This document shows, in pieces, positions 52,827 through 61,958 of a stretch of DNA of 64,000 bases (position 1 is the first letter of the stretch; every line of letters starts with the position of its first letter). The position numbers were made by a program, and so were the translations under genes. The notes under the pieces are model-generated. The model saw only the letters and a list, made by a program, of their open reading frames with translations. It did no database searches and was not told the origin of the DNA. Origin of the DNA: Bodonicaedibacter sp963693005 (GTDB lineage: Bacteria; Pseudomonadota; Alphaproteobacteria; UBA6184); the NCBI GenBank assembly GCA_963693005.1, contig OY843726.1, forward strand, positions 868,001 to 932,000. The letters are read 5' to 3'.

Positions 52827-55502
52827 ATGAGAAAATTTATACACCTGTGTATGGCGTATTGTTTGTTGCAAGTTACGAGCTGTGCGTTAATTTCTGATTT
52901 GTCGGCAGCGTTTCAAGAAGGGCATCCGCCTGCTACCAATATACACGACCCTACATCTATTGATATGAGACTAGGGTACGTTGACGCTGGATATTCCAGC
53001 GGAGAAGAAGAGGAAGATAATGGCGAAACTGCTGCAGAAGTTCTAAAGTATTTTGCTGCTGTAGATTATGACCCTGAATCCTTGCAACCCAAAGAAAAAT
53101 CATCTAACTATTTTGATTTAGCAAAAAACACGTTAGAAACTATTAGAAAAAAATCTTATGATACGGCAGTATCAACCGTAGACTTTGTGACAAGTCACCC
53201 TGCAGTTTGGATCCCACTAGCGATAGTTGCCTTTATAACTGTTTTCTTCTCTTTTATCTCGATATTGTGTGATATGCAGCAGAAAACTTTCCTTGGCTCA
53301 TCAATTGCCCCTAATTTTTCCGAACTTTATCGATGGTTAACCATCCCAAAAAACCACCATCCTGTACTGACGCAAACTCCTGATTATTCCCAAGCTTCAA
53401 TCAAATACCACACTGAAATGATTCGACGTGACGGGTTACAATCTACCGAATATTTAAACCAAACAGACTCAGTTCAGGAGTGGTTTAATAATGCCCAAAA
53501 CATTATGAGTATGATAGCTGTAGTTGTATTGCAATATCGTCACAAGGAAACACCTGGCGTTGCAGCTTTGAATGAGGTTATAGCGCAATCAGATTATGTG
53601 TTTAAAACACATAGAGTTCGACTTGTTCAAGATATTGTATGTGAGTTTGATGTTGCGTCTCAGGCTAACCAGGATAGACTGCATAATTGCCGTGAAGAGA
53701 GGCGCCCAGTTGATTGGTCTTCCCAAAATGTAACGTCTGATGCTCAAGTTTGGTTTTTACGAAAAAGCCGTGCCTTTGAGCGTTGGAGGCTTTGGACAAC
53801 GCATATATTGCCACATACGGGACCTATCAATCATCGTTATGTGGCGGATGCCGACACAACTCCCAACCCGGAACACCCAGATCATGTTACAACCCAAAGA
53901 CGATTAATGCAGGCTCAGAGCGGTTCAGGGTCTGGCTTAAGTGTAGAGGAGTCAATTCAACAAGAACTTATGACAAACTCTGCATTTATTAATAAGTTAT
54001 CTGACGTCGTAATGCCTTTATACTACTGGAACCCGAGTGATTCAGGAGACCTTGCCGACCTAGTCGTGATTGCAAAACAGATGTTCTCTGCACGCCAATG
54101 GGTGATGACAGCAAATGGTGTGCAGTGTGATTTATTGATCTCGCCAGAGTCGTTATCGATGGGGACCTGCGCTGAAGGAACGGCAAATACCTTTAGCAGC
54201 CAGGGAGTTATACGATTTATTGCTAATGGAGAAAAGTTTGAGAGTGTTCAGCTGGAGATAAACCAAGCTGCCTTGGAAATTGCTACACCCTATTGGTTGA
54301 TGACCTCTGATATCGCAAAACAAGCTTTGCTACAGGTGTTAAAAGTGCTTGCAAATCAGGCATGTTCTAACGGAGACAGTGGTGTTAGAGTGCTACAAAG
54401 TGAAGTTGCACGACTGTATGACCAATACGGCGTTATAATGCATCAAGATGTGGGGGTAGATGTTCGTATCCGCAAAGGGCAAATTGACCAAATGGCAGCT
54501 AAATTGGGTGAGGCGCCCGAATATACGGGTGATATTGATGCTGCCGGGTGTGGAGGCTTAACGCCTGCAGTTGAGCATCGTTGGGATGCCCATGTGTGGT
54601 TAGCGCGCAGTTATACAAATAGGTCTCAATTTGATTGGCCGCAAGTTACAGTGGAAGACGGCGTTGATTTAGGGCGGATGCCTACAGCAACGCAGCAAGT
54701 TTCAGGAACGGACAGTTGGGAAAAAACGCCCAGCCATAGCGAGCCAGTGCCTGTTACGCCGAGTGAAACGATTCCTGAAACAGCCGAGCCTGCGGTATTA
54801 GATAAACCGAAGTATGTATATTGGACACGTGGAAACTCTGAAATATACCGAGCAAATTTATTTCCGAACGGAACATCATTTAATGCAGCTTTATGGGTAA
54901 AAGATTCTGTATTAGGTTTGTTATACTCGTTTTGGCCGGATCTTCAAAATGGTTATTTATATGGAGTATCTTCGGGGGTCAACATATGGGATATAACAAA
55001 TACAACGCCTCCAGCTGTATCTAATAAGCAGGAGTTGGTTCAGATGGGAAGCTTTAGCCCTATTATGTATAAGTCTCCAGATAGGAACCTGCTGTATGTT
55101 TATAAAAATCGCTATGATCTGTTCAAGTTGGAGTTAAATCAATCAAACCCAGTTCATATTTTAAATGAAACAAAGTTAGGGCGCATTAATCAGCGATTTT
55201 CAGCTGGTTTGTTTGTGGACGAATTGAAAGGGCGAATTTATATGTCGGGATCATCAAAAATTGAAGTTGGCACCTTTCCAGAACTAACTAACTGGACGAA
55301 ACTTAATGCAACAATACCTGGGGTTTCTGGAAGTATTTATGGAATATATATTTATGGCGATACAATTTATTGGAACCAAAACAACAAAATTTATAAGGGG
55401 GACATTAATCGCGAGAGTCCCGATGAAATTTTGAATATTGAGGTAGTAACTGAGGGGGAGGCAGGGTTTAGAGTTGGGTATGGTGGTGTAGTCGTGCAAT
55501 AA
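52827..55502 (+). CDS. Large exported/membrane protein with C-terminal YWTD-like beta-propeller
   Basis: The product has 891 residues. AAGGAG precedes the ATG. The N terminus resembles a lipoprotein signal (AYCLLQVTSC). Residues 55-70 are highly acidic. A strong membrane span stands at about 130-150 (VWIPLAIVAFITVFFSFISILC). The middle is unrecognised, with several Cys. A linker rich in P, S, T and E (about 640-670) leads into repeats whose first reads KYVYWTRGNSEIYRANLFPN, like LDL-receptor YWTD propeller blades. Later RIYMSGSSKIEVGTFP and TIYWNQNNKIYKGDIN continue the pattern. Codon use looks a little richer in C than neighbours. It could be a host-directed surface protein; this is inference. 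Confidence 0.65.
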   Translation: MRKFIHLCMAYCLLQVTSCALISDLSAAFQEGHPPATNIHDPTSIDMRLGYVDAGYSSGEEEEDNGETAAEVLKYFAAVDYDPESLQPKEKSSNYFDLAKNTLETIRKKSYDTAVSTVDFVTSHPAVWIPLAIVAFITVFFSFISILCDMQQKTFLGSSIAPNFSELYRWLTIPKNHHPVLTQTPDYSQASIKYHTEMIRRDGLQSTEYLNQTDSVQEWFNNAQNIMSMIAVVVLQYRHKETPGVAALNEVIAQSDYVFKTHRVRLVQDIVCEFDVASQANQDRLHNCREERRPVDWSSQNVTSDAQVWFLRKSRAFERWRLWTTHILPHTGPINHRYVADADTTPNPEHPDHVTTQRRLMQAQSGSGSGLSVEESIQQELMTNSAFINKLSDVVMPLYYWNPSDSGDLADLVVIAKQMFSARQWVMTANGVQCDLLISPESLSMGTCAEGTANTFSSQGVIRFIANGEKFESVQLEINQAALEIATPYWLMTSDIAKQALLQVLKVLANQACSNGDSGVRVLQSEVARLYDQYGVIMHQDVGVDVRIRKGQIDQMAAKLGEAPEYTGDIDAAGCGGLTPAVEHRWDAHVWLARSYTNRSQFDWPQVTVEDGVDLGRMPTATQQVSGTDSWEKTPSHSEPVPVTPSETIPETAEPAVLDKPKYVYWTRGNSEIYRANLFPNGTSFNAALWVKDSVLGLLYSFWPDLQNGYLYGVSSGVNIWDITNTTPPAVSNKQELVQMGSFSPIMYKSPDRNLLYVYKNRYDLFKLELNQSNPVHILNETKLGRINQRFSAGLFVDELKGRIYMSGSSKIEVGTFPELTNWTKLNATIPGVSGSIYGIYIYGDTIYWNQNNKIYKGDINRESPDEILNIEVVTEGEAGFRVGYGGVVVQ

Positions 55503-55528
55503 ATAAAGCCCCAAACGGGGCTTTATTT
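55501..55528. terminator. Bidirectional terminator between 52827 and 55545 genes
   Basis: AAATAAAGCCCC and GGGGCTTTATTT form a perfect 12-bp stem with AAAC as loop between convergent genes, with T-rich ends in both directions. Confidence 0.88.
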
Positions 55529-55544
55529 ACAAACTATTGGCTAA

Positions 55545-56633
55545 CTATTTGTAAGAAACAGTTCCAGTTGCTGAAGTTGTTACGCTTCCAGAAAATCCAG
55601 ATAATTTTGGCAGGACAAGCTCTCCCGCTCCTTTATTATCAATAATAAGACTACTATCGGTCGCGCCAGTTAATTTTTTGACGGTGATTTTTTTACCAAC
55701 AGTTGGGCTGAAGTCAACTGTTCCGGTTAATCCGGTTAGGTCAACTTCTTCAATTGTGAAGTCATCAGCTACAATTCCACCTCCATCAGCGGCATTAGGA
55801 ACTATGAACTTTTTAAGTTTTCCAGAACCAAAGGTTACGTCGGCACCTGCGCCGAGCTCAAGATTTTGTGGTAATTTAAAATTAGGGTTGCGTGTTGCTG
55901 ATGAAAAGTTTACAGCGTCTCCTGTAACTAATGTACCCGTAAACTTAGATAAATCTGTACCGAACACGACTGTTGCTCCTGATGCACCTAACTCTACGCG
56001 CCCTGTAAATTTAGATAAATCAGAGTTAATATTTATCGTTGCAGCATTAAGTTCTATCACTCCAGCACCTGTTAATGCCCCAGATATAGCTGTTATTGTT
56101 GCGGGTATTGTTAACTGGGCAGCTGAATCAATATAGGTTGGAAGGTAAAGGTCGCCACCTAAGCCTGCGATATTTGCAGCAGAACCTAATACACTAAGCA
56201 CGAACTGGGTTGCGTCAACTGCGGGTAACGTTACAAGTGAAGGGCTTGCAAGTACGAGTGTTGCCGTGTCGGATGCTGGGCCAATTAGTGTGGCGCCGGA
56301 AAGGTCTAAATCATCAACACCAGTTCCTAAATACCATTTAGAGTTTTTAGTTGCCGTAAGCTCTCCAGTAGGAGTAACATCATTACCTCCCCCATTTTGG
56401 GTGCCCAAAACAATAATTGCACCGTCTTTTGTGGCAGTTATTGCTCCAGAGGGGGCAAGAACTCCTGCTGTTCCACCTGCTGTGAAAGCTGCAAATATTG
56501 AGACGTTTCTATCTGTTGGCTCGTAGTTTATCCCGTCTTCACCTATCCATGTTGCAGCCCAAGACGTGCTACCAAATACAATTGCGCCTAGAGCAACTGA
56601 CGTTTTTAATAGTGTTTTAATTGATTGTTTCAT
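55545..56633 (-). CDS. Exported beta-helix-like protein rich in G, T, S and A
   Basis: The product has 362 residues. ATG 56633 has GGAGAG eight bases upstream; the longer start at 56648 lies in that site. The signal peptide is LLKTSVALGAIVFGSTSWAA. The mature part has short repeats of about 20 residues (LTGAGVIELNAATININSDL, DLSKFTGRVELGASGATVVF, DLSKFTGTLVTGDAVNFSSA), giving a stacked beta-solenoid pattern typical of autotransporter passengers. No C-terminal membrane barrel is present, so it would need another export route or be a truncated adhesin. Composition is G/C-richer than the surroundings. Confidence 0.72.
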   Translation of the reverse strand: MKQSIKTLLKTSVALGAIVFGSTSWAATWIGEDGINYEPTDRNVSIFAAFTAGGTAGVLAPSGAITATKDGAIIVLGTQNGGGNDVTPTGELTATKNSKWYLGTGVDDLDLSGATLIGPASDTATLVLASPSLVTLPAVDATQFVLSVLGSAANIAGLGGDLYLPTYIDSAAQLTIPATITAISGALTGAGVIELNAATININSDLSKFTGRVELGASGATVVFGTDLSKFTGTLVTGDAVNFSSATRNPNFKLPQNLELGAGADVTFGSGKLKKFIVPNAADGGGIVADDFTIEEVDLTGLTGTVDFSPTVGKKITVKKLTGATDSSLIIDNKGAGELVLPKLSGFSGSVTTSATGTVSYK

Positions 56634-56901
56634 ATGGGAACTCTCCATTCTTAATTTTGATTAACTTAGGTCTTAAATTGACCCTATACCTAGAAAAGTA
56701 ATCAAAAAACATTAACCCTTGGTAAATTTGTATAAAAATTACACATATTTTTGTGGGCGGGGGTGTGTTTTAGAAAGAAGATTTCCTATAAATGCGTTGT
56801 TTTAGCTCTGAATTAGACTGTTTTTGCGTAAAGGGGGCAGATGCGAAATAAATTATAAAGTTTAACCCACCTGGGGTGGGTTTGTATTATTGTAGTGGAC
56901 T

Positions 56902-57906
56902 TTATGGGTGGTTACCTAACGTTGCAAGTGAGCATAGCTTGGCCTGAGTTAAAAGTGCAGTTTGCGCGGGTAGGGTGTTTTCATCTTTCCCGGCCCAGGC
57001 AAGCATTGCTTTTCGCTGTAAGGCGCGCCCATATGAAAAACTTAGTATCCAGGGTAAGTTGATTGATTGATTCATAATAGCTAAGTGATTGACGGCAGCG
57101 CTATCTGATTGCCCACCCGATAAAAACACAACACCTGGCAGTGCGTCGGGTAGAGCTTGAGTAAAACATTCCAACGTTTTTTGCGCAATAAGGGGTTCTG
57201 AGGCTTGATCTGTGCACATGATTCCGGGAATGACCATGCTGGGCTTTAATAAAATGCGCGTTAGATCAACTGAATGTAATGCGAGTGCGTCGAAAAGAGC
57301 GGTTAATACCTTTTTTGAAATTTGAAAGGTTGTGTCTATTGTGTGCGTTCCTTCCATGAGTATTTCGGGCTCAACGATGGGAACAATATTATTTCTTTGG
57401 CAAGCGAATGCATATTTAGCTAAATCATCAACATTTTTTTGAATAGCCTGTTGAGTTGGAAGATTGCTTTCGGCATTAATATGGATAACTGCGCGCCATT
57501 TTGCAAACGTTGCACCTAAGGATGCGTATTTTTGAAGGCGAACGTCTAGCTCGTCTAAGCCTTGAGTGCGGGATTCTGGAGATTCGCTTGAAAAAGGGGT
57601 GAGGCCGAGGTCGACCTTAATGCCGACGTGAATGTTTTTGTCGTGTAACAATTGTGTGAACTGGATACCAGCGTTTGTGGCTTGGTGAATTGTTTCATCT
57701 TGCAAAATCACGCCAGAGATATAGTTATCTATTCCTGGTGTTGTAAACAACATTTCGCGGTAACGACGACGGTTTTCAGCGGTGTTTTCTATATGAAGAA
57801 CAGATAGTTTTTTGCCGATATTTCCGGGAGTTTCGTCGGCGGCAAGAATGCCTTTTCCATTAGATAGCAATGCGGTGATAGTATTGGTTAAATGCTGATT
57901 GTTCAT
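56902..57906 (-). CDS. fba: Class I fructose-bisphosphate aldolase
   Basis: The product has 334 residues from ATG 57906, directly after the plsC stop. NGKGILAADETPGNIGKKL starts the class I (Schiff-base) barrel, with YREMLFTTPGIDNYISGVIL, then FAKWRAVI (substrate Lys region), NNIVPIVEPEILMEG, RILLKPSMVIPG with the Schiff-base Lys, and FLSGGQSDSAAVNHL. It cleaves fructose-1,6-bisphosphate without metal. This animal/plant-like class is found in scattered bacteria. It ends a compact operon with ftsE, ftsX and plsC. Confidence 0.96.
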   Translation of the reverse strand: MNNQHLTNTITALLSNGKGILAADETPGNIGKKLSVLHIENTAENRRRYREMLFTTPGIDNYISGVILQDETIHQATNAGIQFTQLLHDKNIHVGIKVDLGLTPFSSESPESRTQGLDELDVRLQKYASLGATFAKWRAVIHINAESNLPTQQAIQKNVDDLAKYAFACQRNNIVPIVEPEILMEGTHTIDTTFQISKKVLTALFDALALHSVDLTRILLKPSMVIPGIMCTDQASEPLIAQKTLECFTQALPDALPGVVFLSGGQSDSAAVNHLAIMNQSINLPWILSFSYGRALQRKAMLAWAGKDENTLPAQTALLTQAKLCSLATLGNHP

Positions 57907-57907
57907 A

Positions 57908-58621
57908 TTATTTCTTATCTTTCGCAAGTTCATTTGATTTTGAGTGTATCATGCGTGGCAGTGCTTCCTCTAGCTGATTTACCTCTAGTGTTTGTGGTAA
58001 CAGAGGATAGATAAAGACTTTTACTGTGCCGGGCTGAATTACAAATGTTCGAGGAGCCCAGTAAAGGCCTGCATTGTGTGCAACGCATAAAATATTGGCT
58101 TTTATTTGTTTTTGGATGAGATAAACGCCGCGCTGAAATGTTCTGGGCATTCCTGGTGGGTTGCGTGTGCCCTCGGGAAAAATACAAACCGGACGATTTT
58201 CGTGGTTTATCTGAGTATTGACGTTTCGCAGTAAGGCGCGAAATGAGGCTGCAGGTGATTTTCTATCGAGAGATAACATGCCAGTGCGTGTTAAAAACCA
58301 ACCAAAAATAGGAATGTGCATGAGTTCTTTTTTTAGAATCATGACTGGATGTTTGAAAAGTTGAAAAAACATGAGTGTTTCCCAGGAGGATTGATGATTA
58401 GAAACAATCAAAAATGCACGATCTGCAGGAATATGTTCTTTGCCATCGACCTCGAAGTTTAAATTTATCACATATTTTAACAGCCAGGCTGTGTATCCTG
58501 TGAAAGCCTGTGGTACGAATAGAGGTTTAGGTAAGATTAAAAAAGGAAACAATACAAACATCATGAGCGTAGTGCCGGTATAAAATAAAATGTGAAAGCA
58601 AAGGGACCGTAATAATATCAT
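57908..58621 (-). CDS. plsC: 1-acyl-sn-glycerol-3-phosphate acyltransferase
   Basis: The product has 237 residues. ATG 58621 overlaps the ftsX stop as ATGA; a longer frame to 58813 runs inside ftsX. Two N-terminal hydrophobic segments precede IVSNHQSSWETLMFFQLF (HX4E, the variant common in alphaproteobacteria), ILKKELMHIPIFGWFL, and FPEGTRNPPGMPRTFQRGVY (motif III), followed by PGTVKVFIYP. It makes phosphatidic acid at the inner membrane. The second PlsC-like domain in the window is in the 14406 fusion protein. Confidence 0.95.
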   Translation of the reverse strand: MILLRSLCFHILFYTGTTLMMFVLFPFLILPKPLFVPQAFTGYTAWLLKYVINLNFEVDGKEHIPADRAFLIVSNHQSSWETLMFFQLFKHPVMILKKELMHIPIFGWFLTRTGMLSLDRKSPAASFRALLRNVNTQINHENRPVCIFPEGTRNPPGMPRTFQRGVYLIQKQIKANILCVAHNAGLYWAPRTFVIQPGTVKVFIYPLLPQTLEVNQLEEALPRMIHSKSNELAKDKK

Positions 58622-59481
58622 GCGTGTAACGAAGTATAATATAGTTTCTTTAATGAACGCATAACTGTCATGGGTACAATAATTTGAGCCAGAGACATAA
58701 TTAGTATGGGTACGCCAAATATGACATATCCCCAGATTAGGGGGGAGAAGCTGCGTAGCATATAGAACCCCTCGTCGTTTGCTACATTTGATAGCAAATA
58801 ATAGAAGGCACAATTTAGCAAAGCAGAGAGGAAAAATGCTTTAAAAAGTGTCCAAGTCATGTATTTTTGAAAGATCTTGGAAATAAAGTAATTTGGCGCG
58901 CCCAAAAGATTGAACAGAGAGATTGTGCGATTATGCACTTGTACCTCTGAATGAATGAGAAAGGCTAAAATTAAACACAAAGCGGCGACCATAATAACGC
59001 CAAATCCAAATGCTGCAGTTTGTACACGCTCGGCAATTATAAGTGCCTCTGGGGAAACAAGCGCCGGTTTGATTAATTGTGCATCAGGGACAACGTTTTG
59101 AATGTCACTTAATATGGAGTCTGCATCAAAGGTAGGCAACATATCTTTTGCAACGATGAAATCAACCAATATCGGCGAGTCTGCACCAGAAACACCAAGT
59201 TGTAACATAAGTTTTTGCACATATGTTTTATCAAGTACATGCACTTGGTCAACTTCAGGGTGTTGGCGCAGAACACTTATTGCTTCGGGTAATTCATTAT
59301 CGATTTGGGGTGGAAGTTCTAACGTGAAAGTGGCTTGAACTGAGGTGTTCCAATCATGAATGTGTTGGTTTACCCCAATACTGACTAATAACGCTAAACT
59401 CGTGATGAAAAACATTAGTCCTAGGACTAGGCTCATCCAAAAATCTGACCCAAAAGGGATATCAAAACGGCCGGGCTTCAT
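58618..59481 (-). CDS. ftsX: Cell division ABC transporter permease FtsX
   Basis: The product has 287 residues with four spans: a first span (SLVLGLMFFITSLALLVSIG), a periplasmic domain of about 110 residues (SVLRQHPEVDQVHVLDK), then three spans (FGFGVIMVAALCLILAFLI, FKAFFLSALLNCAFYYLL, LIWGYVIFGVPILIMSLAQI). VHNRTISLFNLLGAPNYFI is the conserved cytoplasmic coupling loop. FtsEX regulates peptidoglycan hydrolases. Stop and start overlaps with ftsE (4 bp) and plsC (4 bp) show tight coupling. Confidence 0.92.
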   Translation of the reverse strand: MKPGRFDIPFGSDFWMSLVLGLMFFITSLALLVSIGVNQHIHDWNTSVQATFTLELPPQIDNELPEAISVLRQHPEVDQVHVLDKTYVQKLMLQLGVSGADSPILVDFIVAKDMLPTFDADSILSDIQNVVPDAQLIKPALVSPEALIIAERVQTAAFGFGVIMVAALCLILAFLIHSEVQVHNRTISLFNLLGAPNYFISKIFQKYMTWTLFKAFFLSALLNCAFYYLLSNVANDEGFYMLRSFSPLIWGYVIFGVPILIMSLAQIIVPMTVMRSLKKLYYTSLHA

Positions 59482-60260
59482 AGTAACTCCTCGGGTTTAT
59501 TTGAGCCGATAATTACATTTCTGCGTGAAATTTTAGATGAAGTTAAGGTGTTTGTTCGTTGTGATACAAGCCCAGGTTGCTGCTTGATCGTGCGTTCGTT
59601 AAGTTGAATTTTATACTCTTTAATCAACAGTTCTGGGTATGAGTAAGCCTTAGCCAAGGTACGGTCATGCGTTGCAAATACAACAGTAGTTCCGCGCTTG
59701 TGTAGCTCTTCAAACAAATGCAAAATACGTTCGGCATTTTCACGGTCAACATTTCCAGTGGGTTCGTCTGCTAGAAGAAAAGCAGGGCGACCGATGACGG
59801 CACGGGCAATAGCGGCGCGTTGTTTTTGCCCTCCTGATAACACTTCTGGATAATAATGCACATAGCGACTTAACCCTACCCACTTTAGCATTTCTTCAGC
59901 ATTAAATAAGGCTTGTTGTTTGCCAATGCCCCGAATGCGTAAAGGAAGAGCCACATTTTCAACAAGCGTCATGTGATTGAGCATGTAGCAGTCTTGAAAC
60001 ACCATTCCAATTTTTTGGCGAACGTAGGGTATTTTGCGTTGGTCAATATTTGAAGAGTTATAGCCCAGCACAGAAACTTTACCTTGAGTGGGGAGAGCTG
60101 CCATGTAAATAAGTTTGAGAAGAGAGGTTTTTCCGGACCCGCTGGGGCCTGTCAGGAAATAGAATGAGCCGGAATTAAACCTAAGATTTAAGTCCCAGAA
60201 AATATCCTCGCCTTTCGCATACGATAGAGAGACGTTATCAAATGTAATTAACGGCTGCAC
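59478..60260 (-). CDS. ftsE: Cell division ATP-binding protein FtsE
   Basis: The product has 260 residues from GTG 60260, with AGGG seven bases upstream. Walker A is TGPSGSGKTSLLKLIYMA, the Q loop VFQDCYMLNHMTLVENVALP, signature VLSGGQKQRAAIARAV, and Walker B FLLADEPTGNVDREN with the switch His in VVFATHDRTL. FtsE is usually about 220 residues; here a C-terminal tail of about 40 residues (LVSQRTNTLTSSKISRRNVI) is extra, as in several alphaproteobacteria. It opens the operon ftsE-ftsX-plsC-fba. Confidence 0.94.
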   Translation of the reverse strand: MQPLITFDNVSLSYAKGEDIFWDLNLRFNSGSFYFLTGPSGSGKTSLLKLIYMAALPTQGKVSVLGYNSSNIDQRKIPYVRQKIGMVFQDCYMLNHMTLVENVALPLRIRGIGKQQALFNAEEMLKWVGLSRYVHYYPEVLSGGQKQRAAIARAVIGRPAFLLADEPTGNVDRENAERILHLFEELHKRGTTVVFATHDRTLAKAYSYPELLIKEYKIQLNERTIKQQPGLVSQRTNTLTSSKISRRNVIIGSNKPEELL

Positions 60261-60541
60261 GCACTAACCCTATTAAAACTTCTTATAGATTGCCTAAATC
60301 AAGTGCATATGTCCAGATTTTTCTATGAATAGCCCAAGTGTGAAGAAAGAAGGACGTAGAGCTATTCATTGAGGATTAACTGAAGGGTGATCATATTGGT
60401 AATATTTTTTTGAAAATGTATAGGCGTGATGCTGAGTTTGTTGATTTGGTAATAAATCATTAATCCAGCGAGTGAAAAAAAACTTTTATAGCGCGAGTCA
60501 TTATGTCAAAGTGATTGGAGTGATAAAAAAAGGAAACTTGA

Positions 60542-61954
60542 GTGTTGTACCGGTTATTTTTAATAGGATCAACTTGTTTGGTTGCTTTGCATGCGAATTC
60601 TACCGTGTCAAAGGATGGTAAAACCGGCATGTCTTCGACAAAGCAAGCGCAGAAGTCAGAAGTAGAATCGTCGTTAGGCTTTTTACGTTTTTTGCAGAAA
60701 GCATATGATACAAACCCGGAGTTGTTGGGCGAGAGAAGCGCTCGAAGTGCGCAAGAGAGCGAACTGTTGGTAGCTTATTCGCGTTTCGGCCCCAGTGTTC
60801 ATCTGGCCGCTTCGGCAAAACCTAAGAGCATGAGTAATGTGTTTGGGGGGGCCAAGAAGGACTCTCTAGGAGATACAGTAGATAGCTTTTCTGATACTGA
60901 ATATCTGGTTCAAGGTAAAGTTGATGGGCGCATTAATCTATTTAGAGGGGGTTCGGACACGTTTGGCGTTATGGCCGCACTAGCAAAGCAAGACGCTTAT
61001 GATATTGAGCACTTAAATATTCTTCAAAAATTTATTTTAGATGCAGTCGAGGTGTACGTTAATGTATTGAAAGGGCGTCAAGCACTGAATGTATATACAA
61101 CGTTTGAACGTCAGGCGCGTCATAATTTCGAAAGAGTTCAGACTGAATTTACAGTGGGCTCTTCAACAAAGACGAATGTCTTAACTGCAAAGGCTGAGCT
61201 AGCTCAGGCCACTAGCAATCGTATGAAAGCGCATACAGAATTGATTAATGCAGAGCAGGCGTATGTTGAAAAGAGTGGGGAGGCAGCTCCTCCGTTAACT
61301 TATCCTAAAAATAATTTAAAATTACCCAACACTTTGAAAGAAAGCCTTGAGATCGCAGAAAGGCATAACCTTGGAAAACTAAAGGGTGAGTCTGGTGTTA
61401 GAGCTGCACGCTATGGGCTTGCAGCAACAGTGTTAGGATCTGTTTCTCCGACGGTGGATTTAACGTTAACTTATAGTCGCTCATTAGAGCGTGCGGATAA
61501 GGATAAACCAGGAGATGCTAGTATTGGAGTTCAGGTATCTTACGAGTTATTCTCAAACTCCTCTAAGGGAAACCATTTTTCTCAACTTAAGCGGTCTACG
61601 CATGAAAAAGTAGCGTCAGGCTATAAATATGAACATGCTTTAAATGTCATGGTGCGAGAAGTGAAGGCAGCTTGGCATGGTTTAAAAACAACAGAATCAA
61701 ATAGATCTCAGGCAGACTTAGCGGTTGATGCAGCACGAAATGCATATGCAGGTGCAGTTGAAGAGTTTCGCTTGGGGCAGCGTGCGTACTTGGACTTGCT
61801 AAAGGTTCAGGAGCAGCTGTTAAAGGCCGAGCTTAACCATATAGAGGCAACAAAGGCTGAAATCTTAGGAAGATACAAAATGTTGGCTGCAATGGGTGTG
61901 TTAACGCCAGAAGCAGTTGGTTTAAATATAAATGAGCAGAATACAACAGGATAA
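60542..61954 (+). CDS. tolC: TolC-like outer-membrane efflux protein
   Basis: The product has 470 residues. GTG 60542 follows AGGAAAC. A signal peptide (RLFLIGSTCLVALHANS) precedes two outer-membrane efflux repeats. ALNVYTTFERQARHNFERV, FTVGSSTKTNVLTAKAELAQ and later VEEFRLGQRAYLDLLKVQEQLLKAE are the typical paired helices ending in the conserved G and D/N residues. It would form the outer-membrane channel for type I secretion or multidrug pumps; the matching pump genes are not in the window. A seven-G run (60845-60851) lies in the coding sequence. popZ follows at 4 bp. Confidence 0.9.
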   Translation: MLYRLFLIGSTCLVALHANSTVSKDGKTGMSSTKQAQKSEVESSLGFLRFLQKAYDTNPELLGERSARSAQESELLVAYSRFGPSVHLAASAKPKSMSNVFGGAKKDSLGDTVDSFSDTEYLVQGKVDGRINLFRGGSDTFGVMAALAKQDAYDIEHLNILQKFILDAVEVYVNVLKGRQALNVYTTFERQARHNFERVQTEFTVGSSTKTNVLTAKAELAQATSNRMKAHTELINAEQAYVEKSGEAAPPLTYPKNNLKLPNTLKESLEIAERHNLGKLKGESGVRAARYGLAATVLGSVSPTVDLTLTYSRSLERADKDKPGDASIGVQVSYELFSNSSKGNHFSQLKRSTHEKVASGYKYEHALNVMVREVKAAWHGLKTTESNRSQADLAVDAARNAYAGAVEEFRLGQRAYLDLLKVQEQLLKAELNHIEATKAEILGRYKMLAAMGVLTPEAVGLNINEQNTTG

Positions 61955-61958
61955 AGTT

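Noticed and set aside
56712..56726. TTAA-N7-TAAA before the beta-helix-like gene
   Set aside because: One mismatch in the second half-site; not counted among the exact sites.
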